Of a stretch of DNA of 64,000 bases, positions 47,850-56,936 are shown piece after piece. Each line of letters begins with the position of its first letter. Within the stretch, counting starts at the first letter, position 1. Position numbers and translations under genes: made by a program. The notes under the pieces were generated by a model. It searched no databases and was not told the DNA's origin. It was given only the letters and a program-made list of their open reading frames with translations. Source of the stretch: an uncultured Akkermansia sp. (lineage in GTDB: Bacteria > Verrucomicrobiota > Verrucomicrobiia > Verrucomicrobiales > Akkermansiaceae); NCBI GenBank assembly GCA_905200945.1, contig CAJKMG010000006.1, forward strand, positions 1 through 64,000, in the 5' to 3' direction.

Positions 47850-50800
47850 ATGAGCGGAGCATCCAGAACAGAACGCCTTGATTACCTGAAAGACCAACTA
47901 CGTAAAAGGGTTGTCATCCTGGATGGCGCCATGGGCACTAACATCCAAAAATTCAGGCTGGGAGAGGAGGATTACCGCGGAGAACGTTTCGCGGATGCGG
48001 CACGCTATCCCAACGATTTAAAGAATAATAACGACCTTCTTGTTCTGACCAGGCCGGATATTATTCTGGATATTCACCGCCGCTTTCTGGACACGGGACG
48101 GGTGGATATTCTGGAAACCTGCACATTCGGAGCCACCAGCATCGGCCAGCATGATTATTTCTGGCGCCGTCCGGAGGAAGGCAGCCACAAGGACCAGCAG
48201 TATTTCCAGGAGGTGGTGGACGCCCCTGAATTGAAAGCCCTTGTCCGGGAATTGAATCTGGCGGCTGCCGCGCTCGCCCGGCAGGCGTGCGATGAAGCGG
48301 AAGCCGCAGACGGCAAGCCCCGCCTGGTGGCCGGGTCCATCGGCCCCATGCCCGTCACCTGTTCCCTGTCCCCCGACGTGAATGATCCCGGTTTCCGCGC
48401 CGTGAATTTCCGCCAGCTCAGGCAGGCGTACCGGGATCAGGTGCTGGCCCTGCTGGAAGGGGGGGTGGACATGCTGCTGGTGGAGACGATTTTCGACACG
48501 CTGAACGCCAAGGCGGCCCTGTTCGCCATTGAAGAAATTTTTGAGGAACAACCGGAAAACTCTGTTCCGGTCATGGTGTCCGTCACGCTGACGGACAAAG
48601 CCGGACGCACGCTGTCCGGCCAGACGATTGAAGCATTCTGGAATTCCATCCGCCACGTGCGCCCCTTCTCCGTAGGCATCAATTGCGCCCTGGGGCCGGA
48701 CCTGATGCGCCCCTTTGCGGAAGAACTGTCCGGCCTGTCGGATTGCCATATGTCCATTTACGCGAATGCCGGGCTTCCCAACCCGCTCAGCCCTACCGGC
48801 TATGACCTTCTGCCGGAGGATATGGCCCGGTTCATGAAGGAATACGCGGACCAGGGCCTGCTGAACATCGTGGGCGGCTGCTGCGGAACCACTCCGGAGC
48901 ACATCGGCGCCATTGCGGCAGCCGTGGAAGGAGTGCCTCCGCGCGTTCCGGCCTACCAAACGCCCGCGCTTCGCCTGTCCGGATATGAAGCGTACAACCA
49001 TACGCGGGAAAAAAACACTCTCTTTGTCGGGGAACGCTGCAACGTGGCGGGCTCTCCCAAATTCGCCCGCCTGATTCGTGAAGGAAATTACGAGGAAGCG
49101 GTATCCATTGCCCGGCAGCAGGTGGAAAATGGAGCGCTGGTATTGGATTTCTGTTTTGACGACGGCCTGATCGACGGGCCGCAGGCCATGGTCCGCTTCC
49201 TGAACCTTGTTTCCGCAGAGCCGGATATCGCCCGCGTTCCTTTCATGGTGGACTCCTCCAAGTGGGAAGTGCTGGAAGCGGGACTCCAATGCATGCAGGG
49301 CAAGGGAATCGTGAATTCCATTTCTCTGAAGGAGGGGGAAGAAGAATTCCTGAAAAAAGCGGCGCTGATTAAAAAGTACGGCGCGGCGGTCGTGGTCATG
49401 GCGTTTGACGAACAGGGACAGGCCGCCAATTACGAGGACCGCGTCCGCATCTCCAGACGGGCCTATGACTTGCTGGTAAACCGGGTGCAGTTCCCTCCGG
49501 AAGACATCATTTTTGACCCGAACGTCCTGACCGTAGGCACCGGCATTGCGGAACACGCCGATTACGCTCTTGATTTCTTCAAGGCCGCAGGCTGGATTTC
49601 CCGGAACCTGCCGCATGCTCACATTTCCGGCGGCATTTCCAATGTTTCCTTTGCTTTCCGCGGCAACAACCCGGTGCGGGAAGCCATGCATTCCGCTTTC
49701 CTGTACCACGCTACGCAGCAGGGGCTGGACATGTGCATCGTGAACGCCGGGATGCTGGAAGTGTACGACAATATTCCCAAGGACAGGCTGGAGCTGATTG
49801 AAGACGTTCTGCTGAACCGGAGGACGGACGCCACGGAACGCCTGACGGACTACGCGGAAAAACTGGCTGCGGAAAAAACCGGAGACGGAAAAGAGAAAAA
49901 AACCGTACTGGCCTGGAGGGAGCAGGACGTCGCCAAACGCCTGGAATATTCCCTCATCAAAGGCATTACCGAATTTGTTGACGCGGATACGGAAGAGGCT
50001 TTTCAGGAGCTGGGTTCCCCGCTGAACGTGATTGAAGGCCCTCTGATGGCCGGCATGAAGGTTGTGGGACAACTGTTCGGGGACGGCAAAATGTTCCTGC
50101 CGCAGGTGGTGAAAAGCGCCCGCGTCATGAAACAGGCTGTCGCCTGGCTCACCCCCCATATAGAAGCGGACAGCAAAGGAGCCGCCAAGGCGGGAAAAGC
50201 TGTAATTGCCACCGTAAAGGGGGACGTGCATGACATCGGCAAAAATATCGTCGGCGTGGTGTTGGGCTGCAACGGTTTTGAAATGATTGACCTGGGCGTC
50301 ATGGTCCATTGCGATACCATTCTGGACCGGGCGGAAGCGGAACAGGCGGACCTGGTGATGCTTTCCGGGCTGATCACCCCTTCCCTGGAAGAGATGTCCC
50401 ATGTAGCCGCGGAGATGGAACGCCGGGGGATGACCATTCCCCTGATGGTGGGGGGAGCTACGACGTCAGCCCTGCACACGGCCCTGAAAATAGCCCCCCA
50501 TTATCAAGGAGCCGTGGTGCATACGGAGGATGCCTCCCAGGTGGTTCCCGCAGCCGCCTCCCTGGTGGGAGAAAAAAAGGATTCCTACATTGCCGCCGTG
50601 AAGGCCCGGCAGGAGGAATTGCGCAACAATCATGAAAACAAACCCGCCCGAGACCTCCTGCCCCTGGAGAAAGCCAGGGAATTGCGGTGGAAGGGGGCGG
50701 AAGGCGGCTATCTTCCCCCCGTTCCCGCCCGTCTTGGCCCGGTTTCTATCGGCAGCCTGCACAGCTCCGTAAGCTGCGGCTGCTGCAGTGACGACCCGCG

Positions 50801-51611
50801 TTATTACGTAACCGTTCAGGAGCTTATCGAGCGCATGGACTGGACGCCTTTTTTCCACGCCTGGGAGCTGCACGGCACATGGGACCGCGCCCGCCGGGAG
50901 TTTCGCGCCAACGACCCGTCCAAGGCTGAGGCGGCGGAGGCGCTATACCAGGACGCCCTCAGCCTGCTGGAACAGGCCGTGAAGGAAAACCGCTACCAGG
51001 CGCGCGGCGTCATAGGCATTTTCCCGGCCAATTCAACGGCCAGTCATGATGACATCACCGTCTGGGCTGATGAATCCAGAACCATTCCCCTGGCTACGCT
51101 GCTGACGCAGCGCCAGCAACTGGACAAGCAGGGGAAGCCCCGGCTGGCGCTGGCGGACTTCATCGCTCCCGAAGGCGTCAGGGATTACGTGGGGGCCATG
51201 GCGGTCAGCATCCACGGCTCCCGCCGCTGGGCAAAGGAATGGGAAGCCAGAAACGACTCCTACCGTGCCCTGCTGGTCAGCTCTCTGGCGGACCGCCTGG
51301 TGGAGGCTTTCGCGGCCATCGCCCATGACAAGCTGCGCCTTTTGTGGAATATTCCGGAAGGGTCCGGCGTGCGTCCCGCCTGCGGGTACCCCAGCCAGCC
51401 GGACCACCAGGAAAAGGAAACTGTCTTCACCCTGCTCCACGCCCGGGAGGAAGCGGGCATGAGCCTGACGGAAACATGGATGATGCAGCCCGTTTCTTCC
51501 GTCTGCGCCCTCGTCTTCTCCCATCCGGAAAGCACTTATTTCTCCGTGGGCGTCACCGGGGAAGACCAGCAGGAGGATTACGCCTCCAGAAAGCGGGCCT
51601 CCCGGCCCTGA
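47850..51611 (+). CDS. metH: Cobalamin-dependent methionine synthase
   Basis: This enzyme methylates homocysteine with 5-methyltetrahydrofolate via methylcobalamin. The 1253-residue protein has all four modules in order. The homocysteine domain has zinc ligands Cys279 and Cys344-Cys345 (GGCCGT). The pterin-binding domain spans about 390-650 (NVAGSPKFARL, DFCFDDGLIDG). The cobalamin domain has DVHDIG with axial His794 and a late SGLITPS loop. The C-terminal reactivation domain, which binds AdoMet, carries RPACGYPSQPDH. ATG 47850 is chosen because the family begins with the RTERLDYLKDQL segment. It shows that the organism needs, imports or makes B12. Confidence 0.97.
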   Translation: MSGASRTERLDYLKDQLRKRVVILDGAMGTNIQKFRLGEEDYRGERFADAARYPNDLKNNNDLLVLTRPDIILDIHRRFLDTGRVDILETCTFGATSIGQHDYFWRRPEEGSHKDQQYFQEVVDAPELKALVRELNLAAAALARQACDEAEAADGKPRLVAGSIGPMPVTCSLSPDVNDPGFRAVNFRQLRQAYRDQVLALLEGGVDMLLVETIFDTLNAKAALFAIEEIFEEQPENSVPVMVSVTLTDKAGRTLSGQTIEAFWNSIRHVRPFSVGINCALGPDLMRPFAEELSGLSDCHMSIYANAGLPNPLSPTGYDLLPEDMARFMKEYADQGLLNIVGGCCGTTPEHIGAIAAAVEGVPPRVPAYQTPALRLSGYEAYNHTREKNTLFVGERCNVAGSPKFARLIREGNYEEAVSIARQQVENGALVLDFCFDDGLIDGPQAMVRFLNLVSAEPDIARVPFMVDSSKWEVLEAGLQCMQGKGIVNSISLKEGEEEFLKKAALIKKYGAAVVVMAFDEQGQAANYEDRVRISRRAYDLLVNRVQFPPEDIIFDPNVLTVGTGIAEHADYALDFFKAAGWISRNLPHAHISGGISNVSFAFRGNNPVREAMHSAFLYHATQQGLDMCIVNAGMLEVYDNIPKDRLELIEDVLLNRRTDATERLTDYAEKLAAEKTGDGKEKKTVLAWREQDVAKRLEYSLIKGITEFVDADTEEAFQELGSPLNVIEGPLMAGMKVVGQLFGDGKMFLPQVVKSARVMKQAVAWLTPHIEADSKGAAKAGKAVIATVKGDVHDIGKNIVGVVLGCNGFEMIDLGVMVHCDTILDRAEAEQADLVMLSGLITPSLEEMSHVAAEMERRGMTIPLMVGGATTSALHTALKIAPHYQGAVVHTEDASQVVPAAASLVGEKKDSYIAAVKARQEELRNNHENKPARDLLPLEKARELRWKGAEGGYLPPVPARLGPVSIGSLHSSVSCGCCSDDPRYYVTVQELIERMDWTPFFHAWELHGTWDRARREFRANDPSKAEAAEALYQDALSLLEQAVKENRYQARGVIGIFPANSTASHDDITVWADESRTIPLATLLTQRQQLDKQGKPRLALADFIAPEGVRDYVGAMAVSIHGSRRWAKEWEARNDSYRALLVSSLADRLVEAFAAIAHDKLRLLWNIPEGSGVRPACGYPSQPDHQEKETVFTLLHAREEAGMSLTETWMMQPVSSVCALVFSHPESTYFSVGVTGEDQQEDYASRKRASRP

Positions 51612-51628
51612 CCTCCCCTTTCCCTTTT

Positions 51629-52405
51629 ATGCAGCATACCGACCAGATACAGGCCCTTTCGGAATTCCTGCTGGAATACGCCACCACCCTCATGGGCGCG
51701 GGGGTGCACACCAACCGCGCCGTGCGCAACATTTCCCGCATTGCCGCCGCGTACGGATACAGCGCGGACATGACCATTTTCCAGCGCAATATCACCATGA
51801 GCCTGATCTGCAAGGATGACGAGACGCTGCGCCGCACCTCCGTCCGGAAACTGAAACCCCTGGCGTTCAACCTGAACCTGATCCAGCAGCTCAGTGAATT
51901 GAGCTGGCTCCCGGTGGACAACAACGTCAGCATTGCGGAAATGGAACAGGCATTCCGCTCCATGGTGCGCACCAAAAGATTTTCCCGCTGGACGGACCTG
52001 CTCCTGGTCAGCGTGGGCAACGCCGCCTTCTGCCGCCTGTTTAACGGAGACCTGTGGGCCATGCTGACCGTGTTCGCCGCCACCATGCTGGGCTTTCTGG
52101 CCAAGCAGCAGCTTACCCGGTTGAAATACAATCCGCTGGGGGTCATCATCCTTTCCGCCTTCACCGCTTCCATGGCGGCCGCGTGCGCCGTCCTTTTCCA
52201 GATAGGCTCCACGCCGCAGATCGCCCTGGCAACCAGCGTCCTGTTCCTGGTGCCCGGCGTCCAGATGATCAACTCCATCATGGACCTGATGCACGGCCAC
52301 ATCCTGATGGGCATCTCCCGCGGCATCCATTCCATCATGATGATCGCCTGCATCGCCATCGGCCTCTCCGCAACCATGCTCATCGTAGGGGTAAACAGCT
52401 TATGA
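51629..52405 (+). CDS. Threonine/serine exporter, ThrE N-terminal-type subunit
   Basis: This is one half of a split ThrE-like transporter. The 258-residue protein has a cytoplasmic N-terminal domain starting QALSEFLLEYATTLMGAGVHTNRAVRNISRIA, the usual hydrolase-like region of the family. Five hydrophobic helices follow (ATMLGFLAKQQLTRL, FLVPGVQMINSIMDLMHGH). The VPGVQMINSI-D motif is characteristic. It starts 17 bp after metH, so the exporter may share the metH transcript. Its stop overlaps the second subunit's ATG. Confidence 0.88.
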   Translation: MQHTDQIQALSEFLLEYATTLMGAGVHTNRAVRNISRIAAAYGYSADMTIFQRNITMSLICKDDETLRRTSVRKLKPLAFNLNLIQQLSELSWLPVDNNVSIAEMEQAFRSMVRTKRFSRWTDLLLVSVGNAAFCRLFNGDLWAMLTVFAATMLGFLAKQQLTRLKYNPLGVIILSAFTASMAAACAVLFQIGSTPQIALATSVLFLVPGVQMINSIMDLMHGHILMGISRGIHSIMMIACIAIGLSATMLIVGVNSL

Positions 52406-52905
52406 ATCCGGATCTTATTTCCTCCATCCTTCTGGACGGGCTGATGGCCGCCATCGCCGCCACGGGATTTGCCGTCATCTCCAATCCGCCCAGGCGCGCC
52501 ATTGCCGTTTCCGCCGTTCTGGCGGCTGTCGGCCACGCTTTCCGCTTTTACATGCTGCACTCCTGGACCATTGACATTTCCAGCGCCACCTTCATTGCCG
52601 CCTTCACCATAGGCATGCTGGGCGTCATGACAGCCAAGCTGGTGAAGTGCCCGGCGGAAATATTCGCTTTCCCTTCCCTGCTTCCCATGATTCCCGGCGT
52701 ATATGCCTATAAGACCATCCTGGCCCTGATGCAGTTCATGCAGGAGAACCAGGACGCGGCCGTCATGAACCGTCTGATCGTGGACATCTGCAAAAACGGC
52801 ATCACCGCCTTCTTCATCATCTTTTCCCTGGTCATCGGCGTAGCCATACCCATGCTGATGTTCAAACGGTTGAGCTATACACGCATCATCAAGCCGGGGC
52901 ATTGA
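52402..52905 (+). CDS. Threonine/serine exporter, ThrE C-terminal-type subunit (DUF3815)
   Basis: This is the second half of the split exporter: 167 residues and about five helices. Marks are AAIAATGFAVISNPPRRAIAVSAVLAAVGH and FAFPSLLPMIPGVYAYKTIL, matching the DUF3815 (YjjB-like) family. The ATGA overlap with the first subunit (4 bp) ensures equal amounts. Being close to hom and lysC, the pair may relieve excess threonine or serine. Confidence 0.88.
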   Translation: MNPDLISSILLDGLMAAIAATGFAVISNPPRRAIAVSAVLAAVGHAFRFYMLHSWTIDISSATFIAAFTIGMLGVMTAKLVKCPAEIFAFPSLLPMIPGVYAYKTILALMQFMQENQDAAVMNRLIVDICKNGITAFFIIFSLVIGVAIPMLMFKRLSYTRIIKPGH

Positions 52906-52999
52906 CCTTCAAACACGGCAGACAGGGCATTTTTCTCTTGCCAGACTGCGCCCCGTGTGGTTTACTACGCCCCGCAACGGCAGAAACGCCTGAGCAGAC

Positions 53000-53074
53000 A
53001 GCCCCATAGTGTAATTGGTAACACACCTGATTTTGGTTCAGTATTTCTAGGTTCGAGTCCTGGTGGGGCTGCCA
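53000..53074 (+). tRNA. tRNA-Gln (anticodon TTG)
   Basis: This 75-base cloverleaf has acceptor AGCCCCA paired with TGGGGCT, a D-arm with AATTGGTAA, the anticodon loop TTTTGGT (anticodon TTG), the T-arm GGTTCGAGTCC and an encoded GCCA end. One mismatch is present at the top of the anticodon stem. It decodes CAA and CAG. A terminator follows. Confidence 0.95.
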
Positions 53075-53078
53075 ATTC

Positions 53079-53105
53079 AACCCTCCTTCAAGGAGGGTTT
53101 TTTGT
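53079..53105 (+). terminator. Terminator of tRNA-Gln
   Basis: AACCCTCCTT pairs with AAGGAGGGTT over one central base and is followed by TTTTGTTG. It starts 5 bp after the CCA end. Confidence 0.9.
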
Positions 53106-53333
53106 TGCCTTTTTTCAGGATTCATCCTCTCCCGGAACGGGCTTGAACGCCATTCCCCCATCATCCGCACAGATTCTTGAAAATCCAGCAGTCGTCCTGC
53201 CGCACATGGAACATGCGGGGGTGGAGGAAAATGCCGGAAAGAAGGGTATTCCATGAGCATCGCACACACGGCATTCCGGGACGGTAAAAGCTCTTGCGTT
53301 ACAGGGATTTTTTTGCATAATCCCCCGGCAGGA

Positions 53334-54662
53334 ATGACGGAAAAACCTATACAACTTGGGCTTGCCGGGCTGGGAACGGTCGGTTCCGGCGTTTACGAAA
53401 CGCTGTGCCGCAATCATGCCCTTCTGGAAGCCCGGAGCAAGATTCCTTTCAGGCTTAAGCGCATCGCCGTGCGCAACCTGGAAAAGCCCAGGGAAACCGT
53501 CGTTCCCCGGGAACTGCTGACGGACGATTGGCAGGATTTGGTCAATGACCCGGAAATAGACATCATTATTGAGCTGATTGGAGGGACGCGCCAGGCTTAC
53601 GACCTGGTGACGCTGGCCCTCCGTGCCGGCAAGCCCGTCGTTACGGGGAACAAGGCTCTTCTGGCCGAGTACGGAGCGGAGATTTTCAAGCTTTCCGCGG
53701 AAATGGGCACCCCCATTTATTTCGAAGCGTCCGCCGGCGGCGGCATCCCCATTATCCAGAGCTTGCAGAATTCCCTGATTTGCAACCACATCAATTCCAT
53801 TGTGGGCATTATCAACGGAACGTCCAACTATATTCTCTCCGCCATGGGGGAACACGGGGCCGATTACGCGGACGCCCTGGCCCAGGCACAGAAGCTAGGC
53901 TTCGCGGAAGAAGACCCCTCCCTGGACGTCAACGGCTGGGACGCCGCCCATAAGGCGCTCATCCTGGCGATGCTGGCCTACGGAACGACCATTTCTCCGG
54001 ATAAAATTTACGTCAGAGGCATTGAGAATATCACCAGCCGGGATTTCGAGTTCGCCAAAAAACTGGGCTATACCATCAAGCTCCTTGTCGTCATCCGGTA
54101 CCATGAGGGGCAGGATGACGCCCTGGAACTGCGCGTCCAGCCCTGTTTTGTCCATGACTGGCATATCCTGGCTTCCGTGAACGGCGTGTTCAACGCCATT
54201 TCCGTCAACGGGGACATTGTGGGGGAAACGCTGTTTTACGGCCGCGGAGCGGGCAAGAACCCCACAGCTTCCGCCGTCATCAGCGATATCATCACCGCCA
54301 TGCGTGAAAGCCGCTATCCGGAATACCATACGGGCTTCAATCCCTATGCCAAGGCCTGCGGGATCATGCATATCAATGATACGGTCACTCCGTATTACGT
54401 CCGCTTCCAGGTGGCGGACCAGCCGGGAGTCATTGCGGAAATAGCCCGCGTTCTGGCCACCTTCGGCATCGGCATTTCCGCCACCTCTTCCGCCCCCAGC
54501 CATATTGATGAAGGCGGAGCCCCCTGGAACGACCTCGTTTTCATCCTCCATTCCTGCCCGTGGGGCCAGCTCCAGAAGGCTCTGGAGGAAATAACCCGCA
54601 TTTCCTGCGTGGCGGCGGAGCCCCGCGTCCTGCGCATAGAACATCTTCTTCCTCAATCCTAA
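53334..54662 (+). CDS. hom: Homoserine dehydrogenase
   Basis: This enzyme reduces aspartate semialdehyde to homoserine, the branch toward threonine and methionine. The 442-residue protein has a Rossmann start GLAGLGTVGSGVYE, GGTRQAYDLV with GKPVVTGNKALLA for NADP, and the catalytic block GIINGTSNYILS with EEDPSLDVNGWDAAHK (catalytic Lys and Asp). A C-terminal ACT domain (VTPYYVRFQVADQPGVIAEIA) suggests feedback control by threonine. ATG 53334 directly precedes the fold, with GGCAGGA upstream. lysC follows after 20 bp. Confidence 0.95.
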   Translation: MTEKPIQLGLAGLGTVGSGVYETLCRNHALLEARSKIPFRLKRIAVRNLEKPRETVVPRELLTDDWQDLVNDPEIDIIIELIGGTRQAYDLVTLALRAGKPVVTGNKALLAEYGAEIFKLSAEMGTPIYFEASAGGGIPIIQSLQNSLICNHINSIVGIINGTSNYILSAMGEHGADYADALAQAQKLGFAEEDPSLDVNGWDAAHKALILAMLAYGTTISPDKIYVRGIENITSRDFEFAKKLGYTIKLLVVIRYHEGQDDALELRVQPCFVHDWHILASVNGVFNAISVNGDIVGETLFYGRGAGKNPTASAVISDIITAMRESRYPEYHTGFNPYAKACGIMHINDTVTPYYVRFQVADQPGVIAEIARVLATFGIGISATSSAPSHIDEGGAPWNDLVFILHSCPWGQLQKALEEITRISCVAAEPRVLRIEHLLPQS

Positions 54663-54682
54663 CCTACATATCATCCTGTTAC

Positions 54683-55900
54683 ATGGCTCTTATCGTTCAA
54701 AAATTCGGGGGCAGCTCCGTCGGCACCATTGACCGCATCCGCAATGTAGCGCGCCGCATCCATGAAACCGCCAGGGAAGGCAACCAGGTGGTCGCCGTCG
54801 TTTCCGCCATGAGCGGCGTGACGGACAAGCTGATCGGGCTTGCCAGGGAATTGTCTGAAACGCCTTGCGAACGCGAACTTGACGTGCTGATGGCCACCGG
54901 TGAACAGCAGTCCATCGCCCTGCTCTGCATGGCCCTGCATGAACTGGGGGAAAAAGCCGTGTCTTTTACGGGGGCGCAGGCCGGAATCACCACATTCGGC
55001 AGCCACACGCGGGGGCGCATCCACGACATTGACCCAACGCTGATGAACAAGTACCTGCAGGAAGGCAACATCCTTATCTGCGCCGGCTTTCAGGGGGTTA
55101 CGGAAGAAGGAATGGTCCAGACGCTGGGCCGCGGCGGTTCCGACCTCTCCGCCATCGCCATTGCGGCTGCCCTGAAAGCGGACGTGTGCCAGATTTTTAC
55201 AGATGTGGACGGCGTCTATACCTGCGACCCCCGCGTGGTCAAAGACGCCAAGAAAATACAAACCCTTTCATATGACGAAATGCTGGAAATGGCTTCCAAC
55301 GGGTCCAAGGTGATGCAGTCGCGTTCCGTGGAATTCGCCAAAAAATTCGGTGTCGTCTTTGAAGTTCGCAACTCCATGAACAACAACCCCGGTACAATCG
55401 TGCAAGAAGAAACCCCCTCCATGGAAGCCGTCGTCATCCGCGGCATTTCCATTGACCGCAACCAGGCCCGCGTCACCATTACCGGCATTCCGGACCAAAT
55501 CGGCTACACGGCCCAGATACTGGGCGCCCTGGCAGAAGCGGAAATCAACCTGGATATGATTCTGGCCAATACTGCCCATGACGGCTATGTCCGACAGTCC
55601 TTTACGATGCCCTCCAACGAACTGGGGCGCGCCCAGGCCGCCCTCAAACCGGTCATGGCCGCTCTCGGCTCCACCGTCAAGGTGGAAACGGAAGCGGGGC
55701 TGGCCAAGCTTTCCCTGGTCGGCATCGGCATGCGTTCCCACTCAGGCGTGGGAGCCACCGCTTTCAAGGCCCTGGCGGACGCCAACATCAAGACCGGCAT
55801 GATTTCCACCTCGGAAATCAAGATTGCCGTGATGGTGGATGAGTCCGATATTGAGGAAGCGGCCCGGGTAGTGCATAAGGCATTCAATCTGGGAGCCTGA
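54683..55900 (+). CDS. lysC: Aspartate kinase, class with two C-terminal ACT domains
   Basis: This enzyme phosphorylates aspartate, the first step toward lysine, threonine and methionine. The 405-residue protein has the kinase motif KFGGSSV at residues 7-13, LGRGGSDLSAIAIAAAL, and FTDVDGVYTCDPR. Two ACT repeats follow from about residue 265 (VTITGIPDQIGYTAQILGALAEAEI and LSLVGIGMRSHSGVGATAF). Such a form is usually feedback-inhibited by lysine or by lysine with threonine. It forms an operon with hom and ends at a strong terminator. There may be an internal alpha/beta start as in Bacillus, but none is clear. Confidence 0.96.
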   Translation: MALIVQKFGGSSVGTIDRIRNVARRIHETAREGNQVVAVVSAMSGVTDKLIGLARELSETPCERELDVLMATGEQQSIALLCMALHELGEKAVSFTGAQAGITTFGSHTRGRIHDIDPTLMNKYLQEGNILICAGFQGVTEEGMVQTLGRGGSDLSAIAIAAALKADVCQIFTDVDGVYTCDPRVVKDAKKIQTLSYDEMLEMASNGSKVMQSRSVEFAKKFGVVFEVRNSMNNNPGTIVQEETPSMEAVVIRGISIDRNQARVTITGIPDQIGYTAQILGALAEAEINLDMILANTAHDGYVRQSFTMPSNELGRAQAALKPVMAALGSTVKVETEAGLAKLSLVGIGMRSHSGVGATAFKALADANIKTGMISTSEIKIAVMVDESDIEEAARVVHKAFNLGA

Positions 55901-55932
55901 TCTTTTCAGTATTTATCAACTCTTTTTTCCGC

Positions 55933-55963
55933 GCCGGTTCACGTTCCCGTGAACCGGCTTTTT
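55933..55963 (+). terminator. Rho-independent terminator of hom-lysC
   Basis: A perfect 11-bp stem GCCGGTTCACG/CGTGAACCGGC with the loop TTCC is followed by TTTTT. It lies 32 bp past the lysC stop. Confidence 0.93.
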
Positions 55964-56323
55964 CATGCGGCAAGAAAAGCAGCCCCTTCCCGGAAGAGGA
56001 ACGCCATCCCCCCCGTTTCCTTCCAATTCCCGAATGAAGGAAGGGCGTCTCTCTCCGCATGCTGTTGCGGGAGGAATGGCCGTCACAGGAACACAGGAGA
56101 ATGACGCCGCCCTTTCCCTGTTCCGGTTTTACCGGTCTGCCGCCTGCTTTTTCAGCGTTCACACAACATCCATACCTCCAGGAATGGAAATTCTCCGGCT
56201 TTCCATGCAGGAGAGGGAATTCCTTACAGGTACGGAGCAAAAAAGGCGCAACAAACAGAAGGTTCATCTACAGGGAATCAACCGTCCTCCGCACCGCGCA
56301 GAGGCTGCCGCAGTCAATCCCTT
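55964..56323. other. Intergenic region between convergent lysC and lipoprotein genes
   Basis: About 360 bp with no supported gene. Overlapping open frames on both strands have odd composition and no domain resemblance. The 3' region of the lipoprotein gene shows no clear hairpin. Confidence 0.5.
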
Positions 56324-56833
56324 TTACTGCACTCGTATCGTCTGCTCAATCAGTTCGTTCAGGCGCGGCGCAGTAACGCCGCCAACCATATCTTTCAGCT
56401 TCATCCCTTCCAGATACAGAACCGTCAAAGGGACGGCTTCCAAGCCATATTTGCGCGCCAAGTCCGGATAAGCATCCGCATCTATCAGCACGGCAAACGC
56501 CTTGCCGTCCTGCGATTCGGCATAAGATTTTACCGCCTGGACGTAATCCATGGCGGGGCGGCTCCATGAAGTGTAAAAAACAAGAAGCACCTTGCGGCCG
56601 GAAAGTTCCGTAAGCTGCCGCATGTCCTCTCCCCTGTAATCTATCCACACGGGGGCCTTTTTCTTGGGTTTTGAAGGGGGGAGGACTTTTTTGGGAGGGT
56701 CAAACGTCCTTTCCAGAGGGCGAGGAGCGGGCTTTTTTTCCGCATAACGGGCGCGCCGTTCACTGGAATCGTCGCAACCGGTCAGGCCGCCCGCCAGCAG
56801 ACCGCAGACCAATATGAACAAGCCCTGTTTCAT
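56324..56833 (-). CDS. Thioredoxin-fold lipoprotein lacking the redox cysteines
   Basis: This 169-residue lipoprotein has a lipobox LTGC with the lipidated Cys20. A Pro/Lys-rich linker follows at about 30-60, then a thioredoxin-like domain (KVLLVFYTSWSRPAMDYVQAVKSYA, then FAVLIDADAYPDLARKYGLEAVPLTVLYLEG). The cis-Pro after VP is kept, but the CxxC position reads SRPA (residues 91-94), so it cannot act as a dithiol oxidoreductase. It may serve as a binding or scaffold protein in the periplasm. It is divergent from the TIGR02206 gene across about 100 bp. Confidence 0.82.
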   Translation of the reverse strand: MKQGLFILVCGLLAGGLTGCDDSSERRARYAEKKPAPRPLERTFDPPKKVLPPSKPKKKAPVWIDYRGEDMRQLTELSGRKVLLVFYTSWSRPAMDYVQAVKSYAESQDGKAFAVLIDADAYPDLARKYGLEAVPLTVLYLEGMKLKDMVGGVTAPRLNELIEQTIRVQ

Positions 56834-56936
56834 TCGCAGGCAAGTATGCCCAGAGAAGGCGAATTTGCAAGTCTGAAACCTGCCCCCGCTTTTTGCATTG
56901 CCCCCGTCCCCGTCTTTCTGCTATGGTGAAAATCGC

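Noticed and set aside
48018..50402. Long minus-strand open frame (794 codons) inside metH
   Set aside because: It is antisense to a complete, motif-verified methionine synthase and arises from the G+C-rich codon pattern. The translation is His/Arg/Gly-rich with no domain.
55965..56471. Plus-strand frame of 168 codons after lysC
   Set aside because: Overlaps the lipoprotein gene on the other strand, has no ribosome site and its translation is not conserved-looking.
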